Source of the DNA: Mycobacterium branderi
GTDB taxonomy: Bacteria; Actinomycetota; Actinomycetes; Mycobacteriales; Mycobacteriaceae
Assembly: GCF_010728725.1 (NCBI RefSeq)
Contig: NZ_AP022606.1
Span: forward strand, 1,922,001-1,986,000
Direction: 5' to 3'
Length of the DNA stretch: 64,000 nt
In this document: positions 57,934 through 64,000 of the stretch, in pieces
How positions within the stretch are numbered: the stretch's first letter is position 1
Layout: each line of letters begins with the position of its first letter
The notes under the pieces: generated by a model
The model's database searches: none
What the model saw: only the letters and a program-made list of their open reading frames with translations
Told to the model about the DNA's origin: nothing
Made by a program: the position numbers and the translations under genes

Positions 57934-58337
57934 ACCTTGCGGGCGGTCGCGGTCGCGCGATCGACTTCCCAGTACGCGCGCAACGCCACCAGCTTGCCGT
58001 CGTCGTCGGCCCTATAGGTGAACACTCCTTCGGCGGTGACCTGATAGCCGGCCGTCGTGATCACGATGTTGCCGACGTTGGCTTCCTCGTTGCCGCACTG
58101 GAAGGTGTCGACGAAGTTGAACTCGATCTTGTCGGTCGGCGCAATCGCCTTGTCCCAGAATGCCGAGATCGCGTCGCGGCCACGGTGGCCTTTGCCTTCC
58201 GGGTCGAACTGCGACGGCCCGATCGGGTCTTCGACGATGGCGTCGTCGGCGAACACGGCCAGCCACGCGTCTTTGTCGCGCGCCATTACCGCGTCGCGGG
58301 AGCGCTTGCCTGCTTCGTGAGCCGCGTTGTCGGTCAT
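57930..58337 (-). CDS. NTF2/SnoaL-fold protein, possible steroid-isomerase-like
   Basis: The 135 aa product (MTDNAAHEAGKRSRDAVMARDKDA...) has the NTF2-fold pattern: an N-terminal helix, DAWLAVFADDAIVEDPIGPS, and HRGRDAISAFWDKAIAP. This fold includes ketosteroid isomerases and polyketide cyclases, and an isomerase role in steroid breakdown would fit context, but the catalytic Tyr/Asp set is not demonstrable. The ATG at 58337 overlaps the stop of the next gene upstream (ATGA), so it is translationally coupled. It ends in the shared CTAG with the convergent gene. Confidence 0.82.
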   Translation of the reverse strand: MTDNAAHEAGKRSRDAVMARDKDAWLAVFADDAIVEDPIGPSQFDPEGKGHRGRDAISAFWDKAIAPTDKIEFNFVDTFQCGNEEANVGNIVITTAGYQVTAEGVFTYRADDDGKLVALRAYWEVDRATATARKV

Positions 58338-59215
58338 CTGTCCTGCCATCCCGAGTGGATATAGGTGTCGGCGAAGCGTTTCAGCGAGTCCTTCTTCTTG
58401 GCCAGCGGGGCGTCGAAGCCCAATCCATCGAAAACCCACGGGATGACGATGTTGTCGGTGACGCCGATTTCGGCCAGCTGCCGATGCCCGTCGACGCCGA
58501 ACTTGTCGATGCACACCGCCTGAAATTCGAACGGCTGGTCGGCGCGGCCGTATTCGGCGCGTAGGACGTTGAGCTTGCCGATGGTTTCGGCCAGCTGGTC
58601 GGCGGTCATCATCGCGCTGGTCCAGCCGTCCCCGACTCGGGCCGCCCGCTTGAGCGCTACGTCGGTGTGCCCACCGACATAGAACGGCACGGGTTGCGAC
58701 GGTGCGGGGCTCATCTGCAGCCGGTCGAAATCGAAGAACTGGCCGTGGAATTCGACCATTCCGCCGCCGAGCACCAGCTTGATGACCTCGATCATCTCGT
58801 CGACGCGTGCGCCTCGGCGCTTGTATGGCACCCCGCACCACTCGAATTCCTCAGGTGCCCAACCGATTCCGATGCCAAACCCGAAGCGGTTACCCGTCAG
58901 GTTGGCCACGGAGCCGACCTGACGCGCCAGCAGCAGCGGGTTGCGGGAACCCAGCTTCATCACGTTGGTGTAGAACCGCAGCGTCGACGTGACCGCGCCC
59001 ATCGCCGCGGCGGCGATCAGTGGGTCCACCCAGGGGGTGTTCTCGTCCCACATCCGGGAGCCGTCCGGCGTGTACGGGTAGTCGGCGGCCGCTTTTTCCA
59101 TGTAGAACAGCGAGTCCGGCAGCGCGATCGCGTCGAACCCGACTTCTTCGGCGGCCTTGGCCAGCTCGGTCAGCTGGTCGATCGGACCCATCGCGATGCT
59201 GCACGTGTACTTCAT
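58334..59215 (-). CDS. F420-type luciferase-like monooxygenase/oxidoreductase
   Basis: This 293 aa product belongs to the luciferase-like (LLM) family, many mycobacterial members of which use F420. It has VGFDAIALPDSLFYME at the N-terminus, GFGIGIGWAPEEFEWCGVPYKRRG and PFYVGGHTDVALKRAARVGDGW. The substrate is unknown. I chose the ATG at 59215 (MKYTCSIAMGPIDQL), which overlaps the ltp3 stop. The chain ltp4-ltp3-LLM-NTF2 forms one minus-strand unit. Confidence 0.85.
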   Translation of the reverse strand: MKYTCSIAMGPIDQLTELAKAAEEVGFDAIALPDSLFYMEKAAADYPYTPDGSRMWDENTPWVDPLIAAAAMGAVTSTLRFYTNVMKLGSRNPLLLARQVGSVANLTGNRFGFGIGIGWAPEEFEWCGVPYKRRGARVDEMIEVIKLVLGGGMVEFHGQFFDFDRLQMSPAPSQPVPFYVGGHTDVALKRAARVGDGWTSAMMTADQLAETIGKLNVLRAEYGRADQPFEFQAVCIDKFGVDGHRQLAEIGVTDNIVIPWVFDGLGFDAPLAKKKDSLKRFADTYIHSGWQDR

Positions 59216-60381
59216 GGCTTGTCGGCCCCCACCACCCACATCGAGTAGTACTGCGAGCCACCGCCGTAGGCATGACCTAAAGCCTTGCGTGCGTTCGGAA
59301 CCTGGTGTGCCTCACCCTTGCCCATCACCTGAATGGCCGCCTCGGCGAAGCGGATCAGGCCGGACGCGCCGATCGGGTTCGACGACAGCACCCCGCCGGA
59401 CGGATTGACCGGCAGCCGCCCGCCGATCGCGGTTTCGCCGGCCTCGGTGAGCTTCCAGCCTTCGCCTTCGGGCGCAAACCCCAGGTTTTCCAACCACATC
59501 GGCTCGAACCAGGAGAACGGCACGTAGATCTCGGCGGCGTCGATCTCGTCGATCGGGCTGGTGATGCCTGCTGCCTTCCAGAGCGCCTTGGCGGCGTCGC
59601 GCCCGGCCTGCGGGTTGACTTGGTCGCGGCCGGAATACGCCAGCGGTTCGGTGCGCAACGCGGTGGCGTGGACCCAGGCCACCGGATGACCGTCGGCGAT
59701 CCGGCGGTCGGCGGTCTGCTCGTCACCGATCACCACCGCGCAGGCGCCGTCCGACGACGGGCACGTCTCGTCGAAACGGATCGGATCCCACAGCATTTGC
59801 GACGACATCACCTTCTCCAGCGTGATGTCCGGTTGATGCAAATGCGCCAGCGGGTTCTTGGCGCCGTTCAGCCGATCCTTGACCGCGACCATGGCACCGA
59901 TGTGGGTCGGCGCGCCCGACCGGCGGATGTAGGAGCGTACGTGTGGAGCAAAGTAGCCGCCGGCGCCGGCACCCACCGGCTTGGTGAATGGCACCGGAAT
60001 ACTCAACGCCCACATGGCGTTTGACTCCGACTGCTTTTCCCAGGCCATCGCCAGCACGCGGCGGTACCGGCCCGACTGCACCAGGCTGGCCGCCACCACC
60101 CCGGTGGAGCCGCCCACCGAGCCGGCGGTGTGTACCCGGATCAGCGGCTTGCCGGTGGCGCCCACGGCGTCGGCCATGAACAGCTCCGGCATCATCACGC
60201 CCTCGAAGAAGTCCGGCGCCTTGCCCACCACGACGGCGTCGATGTCGTCGAACGTCGAACCCGAGTCGGCCAGCGCGCGGTCGATCGCCTCACGCACCAG
60301 CCCGTTCATCGACACGTCGTGGCGCTTGGCGACGTATTTGGTCTGCCCGGTACCGAGCACCGCGGCTAACTGCTTGCTCAT
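59212..60381 (-). CDS. ltp3: Thiolase-like lipid-transfer-family protein Ltp3
   Basis: Ltp3 (Rv3523-like) is a thiolase-fold protein of the SCPx/aldolase-like type. By analogy with Ltp2 it may carry out an aldol-type C-C cleavage on a steroid CoA, perhaps C24-branched sterols; the substrate is not proven. It has KLTEAGETAIGGRLPVNPSGG and the ACAVVIGDE segment; the usual thiolase cysteine signature is altered. I chose the ATG at 60381 because GAGGAGGAG is 8 nt upstream. It overlaps the LLM gene by 4 nt. Confidence 0.87.
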   Translation of the reverse strand: MSKQLAAVLGTGQTKYVAKRHDVSMNGLVREAIDRALADSGSTFDDIDAVVVGKAPDFFEGVMMPELFMADAVGATGKPLIRVHTAGSVGGSTGVVAASLVQSGRYRRVLAMAWEKQSESNAMWALSIPVPFTKPVGAGAGGYFAPHVRSYIRRSGAPTHIGAMVAVKDRLNGAKNPLAHLHQPDITLEKVMSSQMLWDPIRFDETCPSSDGACAVVIGDEQTADRRIADGHPVAWVHATALRTEPLAYSGRDQVNPQAGRDAAKALWKAAGITSPIDEIDAAEIYVPFSWFEPMWLENLGFAPEGEGWKLTEAGETAIGGRLPVNPSGGVLSSNPIGASGLIRFAEAAIQVMGKGEAHQVPNARKALGHAYGGGSQYYSMWVVGADKP

Positions 60382-60389
60382 CAGCGCCA

Positions 60390-60425
60390 CTCCTCCTCAT
60401 CGCGCTTCGCGCTCTGCATCGTCGC
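60390..60425. repeat. 36-nt leader repeat upstream of ltp3 (copy 2)
   Basis: It has the same outer sequence as the copy at 25211-25246 (minus strand GCGACGATGCAG...TGAGGAGGAG), but a different inner stem (GCGCGAAGCGC here). The purine-rich 3' part forms the ltp3 Shine-Dalgarno. Confidence 0.6.
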
Positions 60426-60433
60426 TGGCGCGC

Positions 60434-61495
60434 TCATCGTGCCTCCATTACCGCGACCAGATTCTGTTGCAGCGCAGGCCCGCTGGTGGCATGAGCCAGC
60501 ACCCGCTGCGCCGAGCCGTCCCAAATATGCTGCGCGGCAAACCCGATGCGCTCCAAGCCCGCGACGAACATCGGATTGGCGGCCAGCGCGCCACCGGACG
60601 GGTTCACCTTCGTTGACGGGCCCAGCCCGATCGCCTCGGTGAGGATCAGGTGCTGGTGGGTGAACGGCGCGTGGATTTCCGCGACGTCGATCGAGCCGAC
60701 GTCACCGCCGGTCGCCGTTTGCGCCGACGTCGCCGTCGACGGGGAGCTGGTCAGCTCACGCGCACCGAGCACCGGTGTCTCGATGCGATGGTCGAAACCG
60801 GTGATCCACGCCGGGTTTTCGCGCAGTTCCCGAGCCCGGCCGTCAGCGGCCAGCACGATCGCCGCGGCACCGTCGGTGATCGGCGCGATGTCGTGGCGGC
60901 GCAGGGGGTCGGCGAAGAACGGCCGGGCCAGCAGCTCGTCGATGCTCTTGCCCGGCTTCTCGGAGTCGGTGCGCTCGGCGTGGGCGAACGAGTCCAGCGC
61001 CACCTGCGCCATCTGCTCGGCGGTCCACTTGCCGGCGTCCAGCCCGAAGCGGGCCTGCAGCCCGGCCATCGACACCGAGTCCGGCCACAGCGGCGCCACG
61101 GTGTACGGATCGGTCTGCCGCGACAGGATGCGGCGCAACACCCCGGCCGAAGACTTGCCGAAGCCGTACACCAGCGCGGTGTCGACCTCGCCGGTCAGCA
61201 GCTTGATGTAAGCCTCATACAACGCCCAGGCGGCGTCCATCTCGACATGCGACTCGTTGATCGGCGGCACCGCGCCAATCGAGTCGATCGCCGAGATGAA
61301 CGAGAACGCCCGTCCGGCAAGGTAATCCGAGGATCCCGAGCACCAGAAACCGATGTCGGCCTTGGTGATGCCGAGCTCGTCGTAGAGCTGGGCGAAGCAC
61401 GGCATCAGCATTTCGACGCCGTTGGTGGTGCCGTCGGTGCGGCGTACGTGCGGGGCGTGGGCGAAGCCCACCACGGCTACATCACGAATACTCAT
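60434..61495 (-). CDS. ltp4: Thiolase-like lipid-transfer-family protein Ltp4
   Basis: Ltp4 (Rv3522-like) is a thiolase-fold protein of 353 aa that probably forms a complex with Ltp3 and the DUF35 protein. It has FWCSGSSDYLAGRAFSF, ITDGAAAIVLAADG, VNPSGGALAANPMF and a nonstandard C-terminus. It follows the DUF35 gene by 8 nt and precedes ltp3 by 52 nt, a spacer holding the leader repeat. Confidence 0.87.
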   Translation of the reverse strand: MSIRDVAVVGFAHAPHVRRTDGTTNGVEMLMPCFAQLYDELGITKADIGFWCSGSSDYLAGRAFSFISAIDSIGAVPPINESHVEMDAAWALYEAYIKLLTGEVDTALVYGFGKSSAGVLRRILSRQTDPYTVAPLWPDSVSMAGLQARFGLDAGKWTAEQMAQVALDSFAHAERTDSEKPGKSIDELLARPFFADPLRRHDIAPITDGAAAIVLAADGRARELRENPAWITGFDHRIETPVLGARELTSSPSTATSAQTATGGDVGSIDVAEIHAPFTHQHLILTEAIGLGPSTKVNPSGGALAANPMFVAGLERIGFAAQHIWDGSAQRVLAHATSGPALQQNLVAVMEAR

Positions 61496-61503
61496 AACAG
61501 CCT

Positions 61504-62493
61504 TTACAGGTGGTGCTTGTAGGTGTCGTAGTCGGCGTCCGGTTCGCCGGTGGGCCGGAAATGCGAGATGTTGTCAATGCCCAAACCCCATTCCTCGCGG
61601 GGCCGCCACACCGCCTCGACCCGCATGCCCATCCGAACCTCGGATGCGTCGATGTCGGTGACCAGGTGCAGGAATGGGATGTCGGCGCCGTCGAGCAGCA
61701 CGTAGGCCGCCACATAGGGGGGCTTGATCCGCTGGCCGGCGAACGGGATGTTGATGATGGCGAACGTCGTGACCGTGCCCTTGTCGGGCAGCTCGACGTA
61801 GTTGTCGAGTGCCAGCCCGGTTGCGGGGTCGGCCTCGCGCGCGGGGAAGTACACCTTGCCTGTTTCGCCGGTGCGGGCACCGAGCAGCTTGCCTTCCTGC
61901 AGCGCACGCAGATAGGCACTTTCCGGCTGTGACGCGCTGTGCTGAATCGTCAGGCTGATCGGCGTTTCGAGCATCGTGACCGGGTCGCGGTCGTCTGGTT
62001 GGCCCTCGGGTTCGGCCTCATCACCCAGCGCGAAGTACGCGATGTCGGTGATGGCGCCGACGGGCTCGTCGGCCCAGTGCACATGCACCCGGGTGCCGCG
62101 GCTGATCGCGTCGGGCGTGCCTGCGTCGACGGCGTGCAGCAGCGTGGTGTCGGCGCCGTCGAGCTTGATCAGCGCCCAGGCGAACGGGCGGTCCAGCGGC
62201 TGCCCCTCGAGCGGCTGCGGCTGCCAGGTCCAGGACTCGACGGTGCCGGTGGCAGCCACCGGTACCATCTCGCCCAGCGGTTCGTAGCTGACCGGGTCGT
62301 ATTCGGCCGGCGGCACATGCACCCGGCCATCGGATCCGCGTACCCCGAGGATGCGGCGTTCGCGCAGGGCGGTGAAGAATTTGCCCAGGGTGGGACCGAC
62401 CGAACGGGTGTAGTCAAAGGACAACGTCAGCGGCGCCGAGAGAGGCGGCTCCGGGTGTTCGATCAGCGGTGGGCGAGTTGAACTGGGTGTCAC
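61504..62493 (-). CDS. Tandem DUF35 (OB-fold) protein (Rv3521-like)
   Basis: The 329 aa protein contains two DUF35 OB-fold modules (about 1-155 and 175-329; PVAATGTVESWTWQ, GTRVHVHW and PDKGTVTTFAIINIPF, GMRVEAVWR). DUF35 domains in ChsH2 act as partners of Ltp2-type aldolases; here this protein probably serves Ltp3/Ltp4. Both modules lack cysteines at the usual zinc-ribbon place (VRGSDGRVHVPP, ARTGETGKVYFPA). I chose the GTG at 62493, just downstream of a KstR box; a longer frame upstream is antisense shadow. Confidence 0.83.
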   Translation of the reverse strand: MTPSSTRPPLIEHPEPPLSAPLTLSFDYTRSVGPTLGKFFTALRERRILGVRGSDGRVHVPPAEYDPVSYEPLGEMVPVAATGTVESWTWQPQPLEGQPLDRPFAWALIKLDGADTTLLHAVDAGTPDAISRGTRVHVHWADEPVGAITDIAYFALGDEAEPEGQPDDRDPVTMLETPISLTIQHSASQPESAYLRALQEGKLLGARTGETGKVYFPAREADPATGLALDNYVELPDKGTVTTFAIINIPFAGQRIKPPYVAAYVLLDGADIPFLHLVTDIDASEVRMGMRVEAVWRPREEWGLGIDNISHFRPTGEPDADYDTYKHHL

Positions 62494-62502
62494 GCATCTG
62501 AG

Positions 62503-62516
62503 TAGAACAGGTTCTA
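62503..62516. promoter_or_regulatory. KstR operator (DUF35-ltp4-ltp3 operon / LLM gene at 62539)
   Basis: TAGAACAGGTTCTA fits TnnAACnnGTTnnA and is nearly a perfect palindrome. It lies in the 45 bp between the divergent starts at 62493 and 62539. GCAAGGAG follows on the right as the Shine-Dalgarno of the LLM gene. Confidence 0.93.
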
Positions 62517-62538
62517 AGAATCTGAGCAAGGAGCCAGG

Positions 62539-63570
62539 ATGAAGCTGGGATTGCAGCTGGGGTATTGGGGCGCTCAGCCCCCGGAGAACGCCGGTGAGCT
62601 GGTGGCCGCCGCCGAGGACGCCGGCTTCGACGCCGTGTTCACCGCCGAAGCATGGGGATCGGACGCCTACACCCCACTGGCCTGGTGGGGCGCGTCGACC
62701 CGACGCCTGCGGCTGGGCACCTCGGTGGTCCAGCTGTCCGCGCGCACCCCGACCGCGTGTGCGATGGCGGCGCTGACTTTGGATCATCTCTCCGGCGGCC
62801 GGCACATGCTGGGCCTGGGAGTGTCCGGGCCGCAGGTGGTGGAGGGCTGGTACGGCCAGCGCTTTCCCAAGCCGCTGGCCCGCACCCGCGAGTACATCGA
62901 CATCGTGCGTCAGGTGCTGGCCCGGGAGAAGCCGGTGACCAGCGACGGCCCGCACTACCCGCTGCCGTTAACCGGCGACGGCACAACGGGTCTGGGCAAG
63001 GCTTTGAAGCCGATCACTCATCCGCGGCGCGCCGATATTCCGATCCTGCTGGGCGCTGAGGGCCCGAAGAACGTCGCGCTGGCCGCCGAGATCTGCGACG
63101 GCTGGCTGCCGATCTTCTACACGCCGCGGCTGGCCGGCATGTACAACGAATGGCTCGATGAGGGGTTCGCCCGGCCCGGGGCGCGGCGTAGCCGCGAGGA
63201 CTTTGAGGTCTGCGCGACGGCCAACATCGTCATCACCAATGACCGCGCAGCCGCCTTCGCGGCGATGAAGCCGTATATCGCCCTGTACATGGGCGGGATG
63301 GGTGCCGAAGACACCAACTTCCACGCCGACGTGTACCGGCGGATGGGCTACGCCGAGGTCGTCGACGAGGTCACCCGGCTTTTCCGCAGCGACCAGAAGG
63401 AACGAGCCGCGGAGATCATCCCGGACGAAGTCATCGACGACGCCGCGATCGTCGGCGACCTGGACTACGTGCGTGAGCAGATCAAGGCCTGGGAGGCCGC
63501 CGGCGTCACCATGATGGTGGTCTCCGGTCGCAGCACCGAGCAGATTCGCGAGCTCGCCTCGTTGATCTGA
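62539..63570 (+). CDS. F420-type luciferase-like oxidoreductase (Rv3520c-like)
   Basis: This 343 aa LLM-family protein, likely F420-dependent, has MKLGLQLGYWG, FDAVFTAEAWGSDAYTPLAWWG, LGLGVSGPQVVEGWYGQRFPKPL and a C-terminal MMVVSGRSTEQIRELASL. It is of the F420-dependent reductase/dehydrogenase type found in mycobacterial sterol regulons. The start ATG at 62539 has AAGGAG 8 nt upstream, 23 nt from the KstR operator, so it is KstR-controlled. Confidence 0.88.
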   Translation: MKLGLQLGYWGAQPPENAGELVAAAEDAGFDAVFTAEAWGSDAYTPLAWWGASTRRLRLGTSVVQLSARTPTACAMAALTLDHLSGGRHMLGLGVSGPQVVEGWYGQRFPKPLARTREYIDIVRQVLAREKPVTSDGPHYPLPLTGDGTTGLGKALKPITHPRRADIPILLGAEGPKNVALAAEICDGWLPIFYTPRLAGMYNEWLDEGFARPGARRSREDFEVCATANIVITNDRAAAFAAMKPYIALYMGGMGAEDTNFHADVYRRMGYAEVVDEVTRLFRSDQKERAAEIIPDEVIDDAAIVGDLDYVREQIKAWEAAGVTMMVVSGRSTEQIRELASLI

Positions 63571-63585
63571 CCGTTGCGGTCCGGT

Positions 63586-63599
63586 TAGAACACGTTCTA
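63586..63599 (+). promoter_or_regulatory. KstR operator in a convergent gap, possible antisense promoter
   Basis: TAGAACACGTTCTA is a perfect KstR palindrome, but it lies in the 51 bp between the 3' end of the LLM gene and the 3' end of the Rv3519-like gene, so no annotated start is nearby. On the plus strand it overlaps TAGATT (63598-63603), 6 nt before a GTG at 63610 with an open frame to the window end. This is the same spacing as functional leaderless starts here. Confidence 0.8.
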
Positions 63600-63621
63600 G
63601 ATTGGCCGAGTGTTCATCCGG

Positions 63622-64000
63622 TCAGGTGAGCGGGTGGGCGTCGCCGAACGACATTTCCACGTTGGCGACCGACCCGGACACCATCGCTCGCTTCGGCAGG
63701 CCCAGCGACGCCAACTCCTTGGCGTACGGGTGATCGCCCAGGCGCAGCGTCGCTCCGCCGAGCCGGCCGCGCAGCCCGCTGACCTTCATCTCCCACGGCA
63801 CTTCGCGGGTGGTGCCGTCGGCGTAGGTGTAGGTCTTGAGCACCTGTCCGCGCGACGTGAACATCGACGGCACCGGCAGGCCGCGACGAAAGTCGATGCC
63901 CGCGATGTGCGAGCCTTCGGTGCTGACGTCGAACCCGAACGTGCGTCCTTCGCGAACGGTGAAGTCCGCCATGATCTTTGGGAAACCCCAAATGGTTCGG
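63622..64000 (-). CDS. Acetoacetate-decarboxylase-fold protein (Rv3519-like), 5' part missing
   Basis: The gene reads from the window end to a stop at 63622. The first residues in the window are RTIWGFPKIMADFTVREGR, where the IWGFPKxxA motif is typical of acetoacetate-decarboxylase-like proteins. The ATG at 63972 is an internal methionine, not the start, because the motif continues upstream. Further C-terminal features are GFDVSTEGSHIAG and YADGTTREVPWE. The N-terminal half lies outside the window, so catalytic residues cannot be judged. The gene is convergent with the LLM gene. Confidence 0.78.
   Translation of the reverse strand, partial: RTIWGFPKIMADFTVREGRTFGFDVSTEGSHIAGIDFRRGLPVPSMFTSRGQVLKTYTYADGTTREVPWEMKVSGLRGRLGGATLRLGDHPYAKELASLGLPKRAMVSGSVANVEMSFGDAHPLT

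Overview
This window is a GC-rich chromosomal segment of a Mycobacterium, probably a slow grower; I cannot name the species. The evidence is gene-by-gene collinearity (by recalled protein similarity) with the M. tuberculosis H37Rv stretch Rv3581c to Rv3519, read in the opposite orientation. That stretch is the core of the KstR/KstR2 cholesterol-catabolism regulon. The window opens inside ispF and closes inside an acetoacetate-decarboxylase-fold gene (Rv3519-like).

Layout. (1) 1-8555: housekeeping and flanking genes: ispF, cysS, an rRNA 2'-O-methyltransferase, a secreted GDPD-like protein, arsB2, an MBL-fold protein, pxpA, a rhodanese and a LacI-type regulator. (2) 8563-17747: kstR, fadE34, a vapBC module, a decayed SnoaL-like gene, kshB and the A/B-ring operon hsaA-hsaD-hsaC-hsaB. 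(3) 17796-35695: a lectin-like secreted protein, an unknown gene and aspB; then the C/D-ring (HIP) genes fadE33-fadE32-fadE31-fadD3, fadE30-ipdF-kstR2-fadA6 and ipdC-ipdB-ipdA-echA20. A TetR gene, a three-domain fused ORF and a frameshifted DUF559 gene interrupt the last set. (4) 35751-45458: two SDR genes, a ddn-like gene, fadA5, cyp125 and the side-chain operon chsE1-chsE2-chsH2-chsH1-ltp2. (5) 45573-57297: an intact DUF559 gene, chsH3, kstD, hsaE-hsaG-hsaF, two small haemophore-like secreted proteins, Rv3531c/3530c/3529c-like genes and kshA. (6) 57409-64000: a gamma-carbonic anhydrase, an NTF2-like protein, an F420-type oxidoreductase, ltp3, ltp4, a DUF35 protein, a second F420-type oxidoreductase and the partial Rv3519-like gene.

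How the genes work together. Cyp125 starts side-chain oxidation. FadE34, ChsE1-ChsE2, ChsH1-ChsH2, ChsH3, FadA5 and Ltp2 carry out beta-oxidation and retro-aldol removal of the side chain. KstD and KshAB open ring B, and HsaA/B/C/D cleave ring A. HsaE/F/G turn the ring-A fragment into pyruvate and propionyl-CoA. FadD3, FadE30-33, IpdF, EchA20, IpdAB, IpdC and FadA6 degrade rings C and D. I count ten KstR operators (TnnAACnnGTTnnA, one with a mismatch) and two KstR2 operators (AnCAAGnnCTTGnT). Several sit in a compact arrangement in which a TAnnnT -10 element lies 6-7 nt before the start codon, implying leaderless mRNAs.

Differences from the H37Rv arrangement. nat is missing downstream of hsaB, and no PPE61-64 or fdxB genes are seen. 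The corresponding places hold small secreted proteins, DUF559-domain genes bracketed by palindromic repeats, a TetR/SRPBCC-DUF899-VOC locus and a vapBC module. One KstR operator lies between two convergent gene ends and points antisense into the Rv3519-like gene.
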